Shown here: positions 33,672-42,774 of the stretch, in pieces
Layout of the letters: each line of letters starts with the position of its first letter
How positions within the stretch are numbered: the stretch's first letter is position 1
NCBI RefSeq assembly: GCF_016908415.1
Contig: NZ_JAFBDW010000008.1
Coordinates: forward strand, 1-56,959
Origin: Caldicoprobacter guelmensis
Lineage (GTDB): Bacteria > Bacillota > Clostridia > Caldicoprobacterales > Caldicoprobacteraceae
Reading direction: 5' to 3'
DNA: 56,959 bases
Notes under the pieces: model-generated
The model's database searches: none
Told to the model about the DNA's origin: nothing
The model's input: the letters and a program-made list of their open reading frames with translations, nothing else
Position numbers and translations under genes: made by a program

Positions 33672-35544
33672 TTTTCCTCCTCATCTTTTCCATATAAATC
33701 ATCAAAACCGATATATCTGCTGGTGACACCCCAGAAATCCTAGAAGCCTGCCCTATGGAACGAGGCCTTATATCTTTAAGCTTTTGCCTCGCCTCATTCC
33801 TCAGCCCAGGTATATCATCATAGACTATGTCTTCCGGTATCAGCTTATTTTCCATCTTTTTAAACTGTTCAGCCTGTTGAATCTGCTTCTTTATATATCC
33901 CTCATACTTTATCTGGATCTCCACCTCTTCTTTTTCCTGCCTCGTCAATTCAGGATTTGCAAAGCCTAGTTCTTCAAAATCGTCATACTCAATCTCTGGC
34001 CTTTTTAATAAATCATACAGGGTAATCCCGCTCTTTATAAGTGAGCTACCCTTTTTCTTTAAAAAATCAAGCATCTTATCAGTAGGGCCAACAATTACCT
34101 CTTTTAACCTCGCCAGCTCCTTATCTATTTTCTCCTTCTTTCGCATGAACAAATCATATCTTCTATCATCCACCAATCCAATCTTCCTACCAATTTCAGT
34201 AAGCCTCAAGTCAGCATTATCCTGCCTGAGAAGCAAGCGATATTCAGCACGAGAGGTCATCATCCTATATGGCTCATTGGTACCCTTGGTAACCAAGTCG
34301 TCAATCAAAACCCCTATATATGCTTGGGAGCGATCCAAAATCAACGGCGGCTGCCCTTTTATATACTGCGCTGCATTTATACCAGCTACTATCCCTTGAG
34401 CTGCAGCCTCTTCGTAACCCGAACTTCCATTTATCTGCCCTGCAAAAAATAACCCTTTTATCTCCTTACTTTCCAGCGATAACTTGAGTTGAGTAGGGTC
34501 AATACAATCATACTCAATGGCATAAGCAGGCCGCATAATCTGAACGTTTTCCAATCCTGGGATAGTTCTATACATGGCAATTTGTACATCAATTGGCATA
34601 CTGCTTGACATACCCTGGACATACATCTCAAGGGTATTAAGCCCTTCAGGCTCTATAAACACTTGATGGCTCTCTTTATCCCTGAATTTGACCACTTTAT
34701 CCTCTATGGAAGGGCAATACCGTGGCCCAATGCCTTCTATAACACCCGAATACAGGGGGGAACGATGCAGATTGTTTAAAATGATTTCATGAGTACGTTT
34801 AGTGGTATATGTGAGCCAGCATGATACTTGTTCTCTTTTTATAGTATCATGCAAGAACGAAAAGGGAATTATGATTTCATCTCCTGGCTGTTCCTTCATC
34901 TTTGAAAAGTCTATGGTTTTGCGATTGACCCTGGCTGGGGTTCCCGTTTTAAACCTTCTTAACCTAAACCCCAAGTCCTTCAAACACTGAGACAAATAAT
35001 TTGCAGGAAAAAGGCCAGAAGGACCGCTGTTCACAGAATACTCCCCTATAATAACGCGAGACTTTAAATAAACCCCTGTAGCCACCACAATCGCGCGACA
35101 GGCGTAATACTCACCAGTGCTCAAAACAACGCCTTCTACAGCCCCTCCTTTAACCCTTATAGAAACCACTTCACCCTGCTTTACATCAAGATTTTCCTGC
35201 CGTTCCAGTGTCTGCTTCATCTGAAGATGATAGTTCCTCTTATCTGCCTGAGCTCTTAAGGAATGAACCGCTGGTCCTTTGCCGGTATTTATCATTCTTA
35301 TTTGAATAAAAGTCTTATCGGTATTTATGCCCATTTGTCCGCCCAAAGCGTCTATTTCTCTCACCAAGTGTCCCTTGGAGGTACCGCCTATGGAAGGGTT
35401 ACAAGCCATAAGGGCTATACCTTCCAGGCTTATGGAAAAAACAGCCGTCCTGCAGCCTAACCGCGCTGCAGCAAGAGCCGCTTCACATCCTGCATGCCCA
35501 GCTCCTATCACAATTACGTCATAATCTCCCGCATAAAATTCCAT
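33649..35544 (-). CDS. mnmG: tRNA uridine-5-carboxymethylaminomethyl(34) synthesis enzyme MnmG
   Basis: This 631-residue FAD enzyme (GidA) works with MnmE to modify U34 of certain tRNAs. The FAD loop is VIGAGHAGCEAALAAARLG. It also has GGTSKGHLVREIDALGG and the second signature GYEEAAAQGIVAGINAA; the C-terminal helical domain ends ...GVSPADISVLM. The ATG at 35544 is preferred to a TTG at 35556 that touches its AGGGG. It follows mnmE by about 15 bp. Confidence 0.97.
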   Translation of the reverse strand: MEFYAGDYDVIVIGAGHAGCEAALAAARLGCRTAVFSISLEGIALMACNPSIGGTSKGHLVREIDALGGQMGINTDKTFIQIRMINTGKGPAVHSLRAQADKRNYHLQMKQTLERQENLDVKQGEVVSIRVKGGAVEGVVLSTGEYYACRAIVVATGVYLKSRVIIGEYSVNSGPSGLFPANYLSQCLKDLGFRLRRFKTGTPARVNRKTIDFSKMKEQPGDEIIIPFSFLHDTIKREQVSCWLTYTTKRTHEIILNNLHRSPLYSGVIEGIGPRYCPSIEDKVVKFRDKESHQVFIEPEGLNTLEMYVQGMSSSMPIDVQIAMYRTIPGLENVQIMRPAYAIEYDCIDPTQLKLSLESKEIKGLFFAGQINGSSGYEEAAAQGIVAGINAAQYIKGQPPLILDRSQAYIGVLIDDLVTKGTNEPYRMMTSRAEYRLLLRQDNADLRLTEIGRKIGLVDDRRYDLFMRKKEKIDKELARLKEVIVGPTDKMLDFLKKKGSSLIKSGITLYDLLKRPEIEYDDFEELGFANPELTRQEKEEVEIQIKYEGYIKKQIQQAEQFKKMENKLIPEDIVYDDIPGLRNEARQKLKDIRPRSIGQASRISGVSPADISVLMIYMEKMRRKNVDGRPR

Positions 35545-35559
35545 AGCCACACTCAACCC

Positions 35560-36939
35560 CTATTTCCCTACGCAAAATTCTGAAAATATTTTTTCGATCA
35601 AGTCCTCTGTCACCGCTTCTCCAGTTATAGCTCCTAATGCATCACAAGCCTCTCGTATATCAATCGATACCAAATCCACAGGTATACCGCCCTCTAAGGC
35701 CTTCATGGCCTCCACAACGTGCTCTTTTGCCCTCATCAATGCCTCCTGATGTCGCAGATTGGTTATAAAAATCCCATCGTCTGACTCTACTTTCCCTTCC
35801 ATAACGGCATCATATATACACCTTTCTATATCTTCTATACCCTTATTCAAAATCATAGAAGCGCGTATAACCGGCACATTCAATTCAATGTCATTCAAAT
35901 CCAAAACAATGGGCTTATCAATTTTATTGACCACAGCAATGACTTTTTTGTCGGCTATTTCAGCCATAATCCTCTTGTCCTCATCATCAAACGGCCTGGA
36001 TGCATCCAGTACCCACAAAACCAAGTCTGCCTCTTCTATGCTTTTTCTTGACCGCTCAACTCCTAGTTCTTCTACAATATCCGTAGTCTCCCTTATACCC
36101 GCTGTATCAAGTATCCTTACCAGGAGACCATTTATATTTAGCGATTCCTCGATCACATCCCTGGTAGTACCGGGTATATCAGTAACGATGGCGCGATTCT
36201 CTTTAAGTAAGGCATTGAGAAGAGAAGACTTGCCTACATTGGGCTTACCTACAATTACTACCTTAATGCCATGCCTGATTATCTTCCCTTGTTCAGCTGT
36301 ACTCAGTAAATAATCAATCTCCTTCATCACCTCATCAAGGTCTTGCAAATAATTCTCTCTCGGCAATTCCTCTATATCCTCTTCGGGATAATCGATGGTT
36401 ACTTCTATATGAGCCATGACATTCAACAGCTTTCCCCTTATACCGCGAATTTTCTCAGATAAAGCACCTTCCATGTGTTTTATCGACGCCCTAGCTTGAA
36501 TCTCAGTTTGGGAATAAATAAGCTCCATTATTCCCTCAGCCTGCGCTAGATCAATTCTACCATTTAAAAAAGCCCGTTTGGTAAATTCTCCTGGCTGCGC
36601 CAACCTGGCCCCACATTCAATGACAAGCTTCAATATCTGTCTGAGAGGAATTATTCCACCATGACAATGTATTTCTACTACGTCCTCTTTAGTATAGGAA
36701 TGAGGTGCCTTCATAACCACCACAAGCACCTCATCGATAACTTGTCCCTGGCCATCTACTATATGCCCATAATAAAACCGGCGATCCTCCAAACCGGTTA
36801 GCTGTTTCCCGCTTTTGGTTCTAAATATCCTGTTTAATATCTCCTGCGATTTACTTCCGCTCATCCTGACGATACCTATGCCACCCACGCCGATTGGAGT
36901 TGAAATAGCGGCTATCGTATCTTCCATTTCCACTGCCAT
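35560..36939 (-). CDS. mnmE: tRNA modification GTPase MnmE
   Basis: This 459-residue GTPase (TrmE) partners with MnmG. It has the N-terminal folate-binding domain, helical domain, and an inserted G domain with GKPNVGKSSLLNALL (G1), DIPGTTRD (G2) and DTAGIRETTD (G3), NKID (G4). The C-terminus is FCVGK, the catalytic Cys motif CxGK. The order jag-mnmE-mnmG-rsmG is the usual Firmicute one. Confidence 0.98.
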   Translation of the reverse strand: MAVEMEDTIAAISTPIGVGGIGIVRMSGSKSQEILNRIFRTKSGKQLTGLEDRRFYYGHIVDGQGQVIDEVLVVVMKAPHSYTKEDVVEIHCHGGIIPLRQILKLVIECGARLAQPGEFTKRAFLNGRIDLAQAEGIMELIYSQTEIQARASIKHMEGALSEKIRGIRGKLLNVMAHIEVTIDYPEEDIEELPRENYLQDLDEVMKEIDYLLSTAEQGKIIRHGIKVVIVGKPNVGKSSLLNALLKENRAIVTDIPGTTRDVIEESLNINGLLVRILDTAGIRETTDIVEELGVERSRKSIEEADLVLWVLDASRPFDDEDKRIMAEIADKKVIAVVNKIDKPIVLDLNDIELNVPVIRASMILNKGIEDIERCIYDAVMEGKVESDDGIFITNLRHQEALMRAKEHVVEAMKALEGGIPVDLVSIDIREACDALGAITGEAVTEDLIEKIFSEFCVGK

Positions 36940-37024
36940 AATCCATCATCCTCTTTTTTAGCCAATATAATTATCTGTTTTAAAGCAATTTGGCCCCAAA
37001 ATTTCTCCTTACTTTGAACATAAA

Positions 37025-37056
37025 TATTAACCCAGCAACTTTTTACTGGGTTAATA
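37025..37056 (-). terminator. Hairpin between jag and mnmE
   Basis: TATTAACCCAG (025-035) pairs exactly with CTGGGTTAATA (046-056) around a 10-base loop. The T run after it on the minus strand is weak, so ending of transcription may be partial. Confidence 0.65.
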
Positions 37057-37070
37057 TAAAATATAACCAA

Positions 37071-37688
37071 CTATTTCAGCTTTATAACCACTTTTCTATA
37101 AGGCTCTTCTCCTTCGCTATATGTCATCACATAAGGATGGTTCTGAAGAGTAGAATGTATAATGCGCCGTTCATAAGGATTCATCGGTTCAAGGACAATG
37201 CTCTTCTTTGTACGCTGTACTTTATCAGCCAGTCGCTTGGCCAACTTCCTTAAAGTCTCTTCTCTTTTACTTCGATATTCCTCCGTATCTATGATTATAC
37301 GCTTACTATTGCTTGTACCTTTATTTACAACAAGATTTGTAATATACTGAAGCGCATCCAGCGTTTCTCCCCTACGGCCTATCACCAACCCCATATTTTT
37401 ACCGTTAAGCCTTACCATTATTTGAGATTCTTCTTCTGTTATCTCTATCCTGGCCTCAACCCCCATTAATTCCAAAACCCTGGACAAAAAGCTTTTTATC
37501 TCATCCTTAACGTTCCTTTTAACAGTGGCCCGAATCCTTGCTTCCCTACCACCTATTATCCCAAACAGCCCTTTTACAGGCTGTTCAAGGATTTCAATTT
37601 CAAGATTATCCCTTTGAACCCCCAACTTGGCCACAGCCATCAAAATAGCCTCTTCGATAGTCCTACCGGTGGTCTCCACGCTTTTCAC
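37071..37688 (-). CDS. jag: RNA-binding protein Jag / KhpB
   Basis: This 205-residue protein has the Jag-N domain (TGRTIEEAILMAVAKLG), a central KH domain (VRLNGKNMGLVIGRRGETLDALQYITNL) and a C-terminal R3H domain (LEPMNPYERRIIHSTL). It binds RNA and in streptococci affects cell elongation and division with KhpA. The start is GTG, overlapping the yidC stop by 4 bp (GTGA). Confidence 0.95.
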   Translation of the reverse strand: MKSVETTGRTIEEAILMAVAKLGVQRDNLEIEILEQPVKGLFGIIGGREARIRATVKRNVKDEIKSFLSRVLELMGVEARIEITEEESQIMVRLNGKNMGLVIGRRGETLDALQYITNLVVNKGTSNSKRIIIDTEEYRSKREETLRKLAKRLADKVQRTKKSIVLEPMNPYERRIIHSTLQNHPYVMTYSEGEEPYRKVVIKLK

Positions 37689-38701
37689 GGCTTTACACCT
37701 TCCCCTTCGGATGAATTTCTCCTATTATACATAATTTGTTGGACTATTTGAAATATATTATTGGTAACCCAATATACACCAAATGCCGCTGTATACATGG
37801 CAGTAAACCATACCGACAATATAGGAAAAATTGCAGCAAAACCGCCCGTTTGCTGGTTTGTCGCTGATGTGCTTGTCAACTTTGTTTGATAATAAGAGGT
37901 TAAACCTGCAAGGACAGGGAGTATAAAAAGGCCATTCCATTGATCCGAAAACAGATCAATAGGTCTTCCTACCACGCTCACAAGGGGAGAATCGGCAATC
38001 CATACGTTTTTAATCCACAGGAATCTGTAAGCACCGTATTGAGAATTGAGAAAACTGTATATCTCCTTATCGCTTATGCTTTTGATTGTTTCCAAAAGCA
38101 GCGAAACATTTTCCGCCCCTGCAATTTCCTTCATTCGCTCAACGATTGGCAAATCACTTCTAATAAACAATTGAGGGATGATATCTATCATCCTTTGTTT
38201 AACAGCACTAGAGGACTCTACCGCTTTTGTAATTTGATCTAAAACAGGTACTACAGAAGGGTCGTGATGTCTAATAACATCTATCAAAAAGCTTCCCAGC
38301 TCCATACTGGAGATTTGTCTTAAAGCTGCAAACAAAGCAAAAAATATGGGAATCTGTATCAATAAAGGAAGACAACCCCCCAATGGATTTACGCCATACT
38401 TTTGATACAGTTCAGCCGTCTTTCTATTCCTCTTATCAGGGTCATATTTGTACTTTTCGTTTATTTCTTTCAATAAAGGCTGTATCTCATTCAGCTTCTT
38501 GGTCGAAGCTTTGGCCTTCAAATCTAACGGCAACAAAACAAGCCTCATAAGTATCGTAAATAAAACCACCGAAAGGCCGTAATTATTGGTGATATTATTT
38601 ATAAGCCGCAATATATCTGCTAAAAAATTCACAAACGAACCCCACAGTCCCGGATTAGCAGCCTCTGCAATTACCAATACACTTGACATTAAATGACTCA
38701 T
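37685..38701 (-). CDS. yidC: Membrane protein insertase YidC
   Basis: This insertase (Oxa1/SpoIIIJ family) has about 338 residues. The hallmark is KKLNEIQPLLKEINEKYKYDPDKRNRKTAELYQKYGVNPLGGCLPLLIQIPIFFALF, seen in short pieces as LKEINEKYKYDP and GGCLPLLIQIPIF. Membrane helices lie near the N-terminus and in the C-terminal half. It is longer than SpoIIIJ because of an extracellular insertion of about 60 residues between the second and third helices. I placed the start at 38701, with GGGGGT 11 bases upstream; 38722 is the longest reading. Confidence 0.93.
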   Translation of the reverse strand: MSHLMSSVLVIAEAANPGLWGSFVNFLADILRLINNITNNYGLSVVLFTILMRLVLLPLDLKAKASTKKLNEIQPLLKEINEKYKYDPDKRNRKTAELYQKYGVNPLGGCLPLLIQIPIFFALFAALRQISSMELGSFLIDVIRHHDPSVVPVLDQITKAVESSSAVKQRMIDIIPQLFIRSDLPIVERMKEIAGAENVSLLLETIKSISDKEIYSFLNSQYGAYRFLWIKNVWIADSPLVSVVGRPIDLFSDQWNGLFILPVLAGLTSYYQTKLTSTSATNQQTGGFAAIFPILSVWFTAMYTAAFGVYWVTNNIFQIVQQIMYNRRNSSEGEGVKP

Positions 38702-38722
38702 TACATTCACTACCCCCATCAA

Positions 38723-38947
38723 CTACTCTAACGGATCATATCCTCCCGGATGAAACGGATGACATTTTAATACTCTTTTTATTCCCATAAACAGACCTTT
38801 TAAAACTCCATATTTTTCAACTGCTTGTACAACATATTCAGAGCATGTAGGATAAAAACGACAACTGTTTGGGAGCAAAGGCGAAATCGATCTTTGGTAA
38901 CACCGTATAATACCTACCAAAAGGCTTCTCATCAACATAGTTACCAC
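38723..38947 (-). CDS. yidD: Membrane protein insertion efficiency factor YidD
   Basis: This 74-residue protein has the YidD signature IRCYQRSISPLLPNSCRFYPTC and the C-terminal CHPFHPGGYDPLE, with conserved Cys and Pro. It helps YidC function. The start is GTG with AAGGAG 10 bases upstream. It lies between rnpA and yidC, as is usual. Confidence 0.96.
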   Translation of the reverse strand: MVTMLMRSLLVGIIRCYQRSISPLLPNSCRFYPTCSEYVVQAVEKYGVLKGLFMGIKRVLKCHPFHPGGYDPLE

Positions 38948-38948
38948 A

Positions 38949-39293
38949 TTAATCCATCTCCTTGAAAAGCCCAGCCCTTTTTAAAAGATTGTCTACTGCC
39001 TCTTCTAGCTTAGAAAACTCCACCTCACCAGCATCCTTTCGTATTACGAAAATTAAATCAAAACCTTCTTTTATACTCGGAATTCTCCTACGATATATCT
39101 CTCTCAATTGACGTCTTATTCTGTTTCGCCTGACAGATTTACCAAACTTCTTGCTTACCGAAAAACCCGCACGAGTAACAGGAAGGCCCGTCCGACGATA
39201 CACCAATACCAAGTACTGATTAGCAAGCGACTTACCTTTTTGATAGGTATAGTTGAAGTCCCTTCGTTTTCTCAACCTGTAAATCTTTTTCAC
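38949..39293 (-). CDS. rnpA: Ribonuclease P protein component
   Basis: This 114-residue basic protein is the protein subunit of RNase P, helping the RNA subunit trim tRNA 5' ends. It has the signature SVSKKFGKSVRRNRIRRQLREIYR (the RNR motif) and RLRKRRDFNYTYQKGKS at the start. The start is GTG with GGAGG before it. Confidence 0.97.
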   Translation of the reverse strand: MKKIYRLRKRRDFNYTYQKGKSLANQYLVLVYRRTGLPVTRAGFSVSKKFGKSVRRNRIRRQLREIYRRRIPSIKEGFDLIFVIRKDAGEVEFSKLEEAVDNLLKRAGLFKEMD

Positions 39294-39352
39294 TTTTATC
39301 CTCCAACAAACTACCGCTTAATGTCAGAAAAGGCCACTTACCAGCGGCCTCA

Positions 39353-39487
39353 TTATGCTGTCAAAACCTTCCTGCCCTTCTTCCTCCTCCTCTTAATCAC
39401 CATACGACCACTCTTCGTGCTCATTCTCTTTCTAAAACCATGCACTTTCTTACGTTTTCGATTATTAGGCTGGTACGTCCTCAGCAT
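39353..39487 (-). CDS. rpmH: 50S ribosomal protein L34
   Basis: The 44-residue frame begins MLRTYQPNNRKRKKVHGF and ends in a Lys/Arg-rich tail, as L34 does. A promoter lies at 39559-39588. It is the first gene of the minus-strand cluster leading away from the origin. Confidence 0.97.
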   Translation of the reverse strand: MLRTYQPNNRKRKKVHGFRKRMSTKSGRMVIKRRRKKGRKVLTA

Positions 39488-39558
39488 ACCTTTCAACCCT
39501 CCTTCCTGCTAATTTATCCTTCCCTTTTCTTAACCTTACAACTGTTGAATACGATAGT

Positions 39559-39588
39559 ATTATAAGCGAAACATCTCCAGCATGTCAA
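39559..39588 (-). promoter_or_regulatory. rpmH promoter
   Basis: On the minus strand TTGACA (39588-39583) and TATAAT (39564-39559) are perfect boxes with an 18-bp spacer, about 70 bp before rpmH. Confidence 0.8.
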
Positions 39589-39599
39589 GAAAATCAAAC

Positions 39600-39800
39600 A
39601 CTTCGACGTTGATTATCCACAAATATTCTGATATTATATTATTGCCTGTTGATAACTTTGGGATATATAATTAAGGAAAGAATCCCTTAAAGTTATACAC
39701 ATGTTGTGGATAACTCTGTGTATAACTTATGAATTTTTCACGGCTATGCTTAAAAAATAAGGGTTTTCCAATTGTGAGTAGTGTGGATAATTTGCTCTAT
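39600..39800. other. oriC part 1: DnaA-box cluster between rpmH and dnaA
   Basis: DnaA boxes are TTATCCACA at 39613 (+), TGTTGATAA at 39647 (-, one change), TTATACACA at 39693 (+), TGTGGATAA at 39705 (-), TGTGTATAA at 39717 (-), and TGTGGATAA at 39782 (-). A possible dnaA promoter overlaps them: TTGCCT (39642) and TATAAT (39666-39671), 18-bp spacer. The rest to 39895 is AT-rich and holds no gene. Such an arrangement acts in origin firing and dnaA autoregulation. Confidence 0.9.
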
Positions 39801-39895
39801 TTTTTGTTTAAAACCGTCTAGCAGATATTATTATTGATAATTTTGGAAAAAATATTACTTAGAAAGTTTTCCCAAAACTTTAGGAGGTTTTTTTG

Positions 39896-41227
39896 ATGAG
39901 CAAAAATATTGCAGACCTGTGGGCCAAAGCTCTCCAATACATGAAAGCTCAATTATCCGATGTCAGTTTTAATACCTGGATCAGGGCTATACAGCCGCTT
40001 ATTTTGAAAGACAACGAGATTGTTCTGAGCGTACCCAATGAATTTACTAAGAATATCCTCCAATCCAGATATATAGAGACCATAGCCGGTTCCTTAAAGG
40101 AAGTGGCAGGGATACCTATTTATGTTAAATTCATTCTTGAAAACGAAATAGAAGCTTATATTGAGAGCGCAAACAATAAAGATATAGACAACTCCCAGAC
40201 GCACAGTATATTAAATCCAAAATACACCTTCGATACCTTTGTAGTAGGCAACAGCAATAGATTTGCCCATGCCGCATGCCTTGCAGTAGCCGAAGCGCCA
40301 GCAAAGGCATACAATCCTCTTTTCATATACGGTGGTGTAGGGCTGGGAAAGACTCACTTAATGCATGCCATAGGACATTACATCTTAGCACATAATCCTA
40401 AAGCTAAAGTACTTTACGTTACATCGGAAAAATTTACAAATGAGTTAATAAATTCCATACGTGATGACAAAAACGTGGAATTTCGTAACCGCTATCGCAA
40501 TATAGACGTTTTATTGATAGACGACATCCAATTTATTGCTGGTAAGGAAAGAACCCAGGAAGAGTTTTTCCATACTTTCAATGCCCTGCACGAAGCAAAC
40601 AAGCAGATAATAATATCCAGCGACCGGCCACCAAAAGAAATTCCCACACTTGAGGACAGGTTACGCTCCAGGTTTGAATGGGGCTTAATCGCCGATATAC
40701 AGCCACCTGACCTTGAAACTCGAGTGGCAATCTTAAAGAAAAAGGCTGAGCTGGAAAACATAGAAATCGACGATGAGATACTGCTATTTATCGCCAAGCG
40801 CATTGAATCTAATATAAGAGAACTAGAAGGAGCATTGATCAGAATTATGGCCTACGCTTCTCTTACAAATAATAAGCTAAATATATCCATAGCTGAAGAA
40901 GCGCTAAAGGACATATTGTCCACCGCCCAGCCCAAAGAGATAACCATACCACTAATACAGCAGGTAGTGGCTGACTACTTCCACCTGAAGGTAGACGACT
41001 TTAAATCCAAAAAGAGGAGTCGACCAATAGCATACCCCAGACAGATAGCCATGTACCTGTGCAGAGAACTTACTGATCAGTCTCTGCCAAAAATTGGAGA
41101 AGAGTTTGGAGGGCGCGACCATACAACAGTTATACACGCATGCGAAAAAATTCAAGAAGACATACAAAAAGATAACCAACTTAAAAGAACCATCGACGAA
41201 CTCAAAAAAAAGATCAGGGAGGGCTAA
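39896..41227 (+). CDS. dnaA: Chromosomal replication initiator protein DnaA
   Basis: This 443-residue initiator has the N-terminal helicase-loading domain (LWAKALQYMKAQLSDVSFNTW), a short linker, the AAA+ domain with GGVGLGKTHLMHAIG (Walker A) and LLIDDIQF (Walker B), and the C-terminal DNA-binding signature GGRDHTTVIHA. It melts the origin and loads the helicase. The ATG at 39896 has AGGAGG about 9 bases upstream. DnaA boxes lie on both sides of the gene. Confidence 0.99.
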   Translation: MSKNIADLWAKALQYMKAQLSDVSFNTWIRAIQPLILKDNEIVLSVPNEFTKNILQSRYIETIAGSLKEVAGIPIYVKFILENEIEAYIESANNKDIDNSQTHSILNPKYTFDTFVVGNSNRFAHAACLAVAEAPAKAYNPLFIYGGVGLGKTHLMHAIGHYILAHNPKAKVLYVTSEKFTNELINSIRDDKNVEFRNRYRNIDVLLIDDIQFIAGKERTQEEFFHTFNALHEANKQIIISSDRPPKEIPTLEDRLRSRFEWGLIADIQPPDLETRVAILKKKAELENIEIDDEILLFIAKRIESNIRELEGALIRIMAYASLTNNKLNISIAEEALKDILSTAQPKEITIPLIQQVVADYFHLKVDDFKSKKRSRPIAYPRQIAMYLCRELTDQSLPKIGEEFGGRDHTTVIHACEKIQEDIQKDNQLKRTIDELKKKIREG

Positions 41228-41401
41228 ATATACACAACCTGTGGACAAGATAGCTAAAAATTCAAGGGTATATCCCCACCCCTATCCACATATGACATGT
41301 GGATTTTGTCCATTTCGACACAAAAATCCACATATCCACAACTTTTATTACTATTATTACTAATCTACTTCAAATAAACAACTACAACCAGGAGGTACGC
41401 T
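41228..41401. other. oriC part 2: DnaA boxes and DnaA-trio-like unwinding element between dnaA and dnaN
   Basis: Boxes or near-boxes are ATATACACA (41228), TGTGGACAA (41240, -), CTATCCACA (41282), TGTGGATTT (41298, -), AAATCCACA (41324) and ATATCCACA (41332). One base after the last box comes CTT TTA TTA CTA TTA TTA CTA (41342-41362), seven successive trinucleotides whose complement fits the DnaA-trio pattern 3'-[G/A]A[T/A]. This is the layout of the Bacillus subtilis basal unwinding system. A TGTCGAAA (minus, 41320-41313) resembles a Spo0A box. No gene lies here. Confidence 0.8.
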
Positions 41402-42508
41402 ATGAGGTTCAAGTGTTTTCAAAAAGACCTTTCCAATGCCATAGCAGTAGTACAAAGGGCAATTCCAACCAAGAGCACCATGCCTGTATTACAAGGCATA
41501 CTAGTAGAAGCTAAAGATAATTTTGTCAGGTTAACGGGCACAGACCTTGATATTACGATTGAGACGCGCATAAACGCGGAAGTTATAGAAGAGGGTTCCG
41601 TCGTCATGCCTTCGCATATATTTGGAGATGTCATAAAAAAATTCCCTGAAGCTGACATAACGTTGCAGTTAAATGAGAGATTCCAAATGGATATAATATG
41701 CGAAGATAGTATATTTACTACCCTCCAAGGGCTAGAGCCCTACGAATACCCTGAAATTCCGCAGATTGAGAAAAGAAAACAGATAAAATTGACACAGGAT
41801 ACTTTCAAGAAAATGATCCAACAAACCGTCTTTGCCGTAGCCACTGATGAAACCAGGCCCATCTTGACTGGTGCTCTAATTGAGGTGGAGAATGGTCGTA
41901 TTACAATAGTTTGCCTTGATGGGTACAGGCTGGCACTAAGGAGGGAGTTTATTTCTGAAGATACAGAAAATGCCAGTATAATTGTACCGGGTAAATCTCT
42001 CAATGAAATTAGCAAAGTCTTAGAAGATGAAGAACTTGATTTGTATATAAACGTAGGAGAGAAGCATGTGCACTTTGATTTGGGGAATACGCAGGTCATC
42101 TCCCGGTTACTAGAAGGTGAATTTGTAAACTACAAACAGATAATACCCTTTGAGTATAAAACCAGGGTTAAAATTGACAGGCTTCTTTTCCAGCAGAGCC
42201 TCGAGAGAGCGTCATTGATGGCGCGAGAGCTTGAAAACAACCTGGTAAAGCTAACCGTACAAGATGACAAGTTGATAATTACTTCCAATTCGGATATAGG
42301 CAAGATATATGAGCAAATTCCAATAATTGTGGAAGGTAGGAATATAGAGATTGCTTTTAACGTACGGTACCTGCTAGATGTGACGCGCGTTATAAAGGAC
42401 AACGAGATCTGCTTGGATTTTACTACAAATGTCAGCCCATGCATTGTTCGTCCTTTAGAAGGAGAAGCCTATTGTTATCTTGTGCTTCCTGTTAGACTAC
42501 ACAGTTAG
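41402..42508 (+). CDS. dnaN: DNA polymerase III sliding clamp (beta subunit)
   Basis: This 368-residue clamp forms a ring of two subunits around DNA and tethers the polymerase. It has three clamp folds; marks are TKSTMPVLQGILVEA, TDETRPILTGALIEVE, GYRLALRRE and the C-terminal CIVRPLEGEAYCYLVLPVRLHS, near the peptide-binding pocket. AGGAGG precedes the ATG. Confidence 0.98.
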   Translation: MRFKCFQKDLSNAIAVVQRAIPTKSTMPVLQGILVEAKDNFVRLTGTDLDITIETRINAEVIEEGSVVMPSHIFGDVIKKFPEADITLQLNERFQMDIICEDSIFTTLQGLEPYEYPEIPQIEKRKQIKLTQDTFKKMIQQTVFAVATDETRPILTGALIEVENGRITIVCLDGYRLALRREFISEDTENASIIVPGKSLNEISKVLEDEELDLYINVGEKHVHFDLGNTQVISRLLEGEFVNYKQIIPFEYKTRVKIDRLLFQQSLERASLMARELENNLVKLTVQDDKLIITSNSDIGKIYEQIPIIVEGRNIEIAFNVRYLLDVTRVIKDNEICLDFTTNVSPCIVRPLEGEAYCYLVLPVRLHS

Positions 42509-42519
42509 GAGATGAAAAC

Positions 42520-42774
42520 ATGCAGGATATTATGATACATACTCAATATATAAAGCTTACCCAGTTTTTGAAGTGGGCTAATATAGCTGCCACTGGTTCT
42601 GAGGCAAGCCACATGATAAAGAGCGGTATGGTCAAGGTAAATGGAGAGGTGGAACTAAGGAGGGGTAGAAAATTATATCCTGGCGATTGTGTAGAGGTTG
42701 AAAGAGCAGGCGTATATCGCGTTATCGGGGGAGGAAGTGCTGAGGGTGCATCTAAAGGAGTTAACCCTGAGTAA
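42520..42774 (+). CDS. yaaA: S4-domain RNA-binding protein YaaA
   Basis: This 84-residue S4-like protein (RlbA/YaaA) has the S4 pattern LTQFLKWANIAATGSEASHMIKSGMVKVNGE then GRKLYPGD. It probably binds RNA and is always found between dnaN and recF. GGAGATG precedes it. Its C-terminus overlaps the recF start by 29 bp, so translation is probably coupled. Confidence 0.92.
   Translation: MQDIMIHTQYIKLTQFLKWANIAATGSEASHMIKSGMVKVNGEVELRRGRKLYPGDCVEVERAGVYRVIGGGSAEGASKGVNPE

Noticed and set aside
35759..36313. 184-codon plus-strand reading frame
   Set aside because: It is a shadow of the mnmE G domain.
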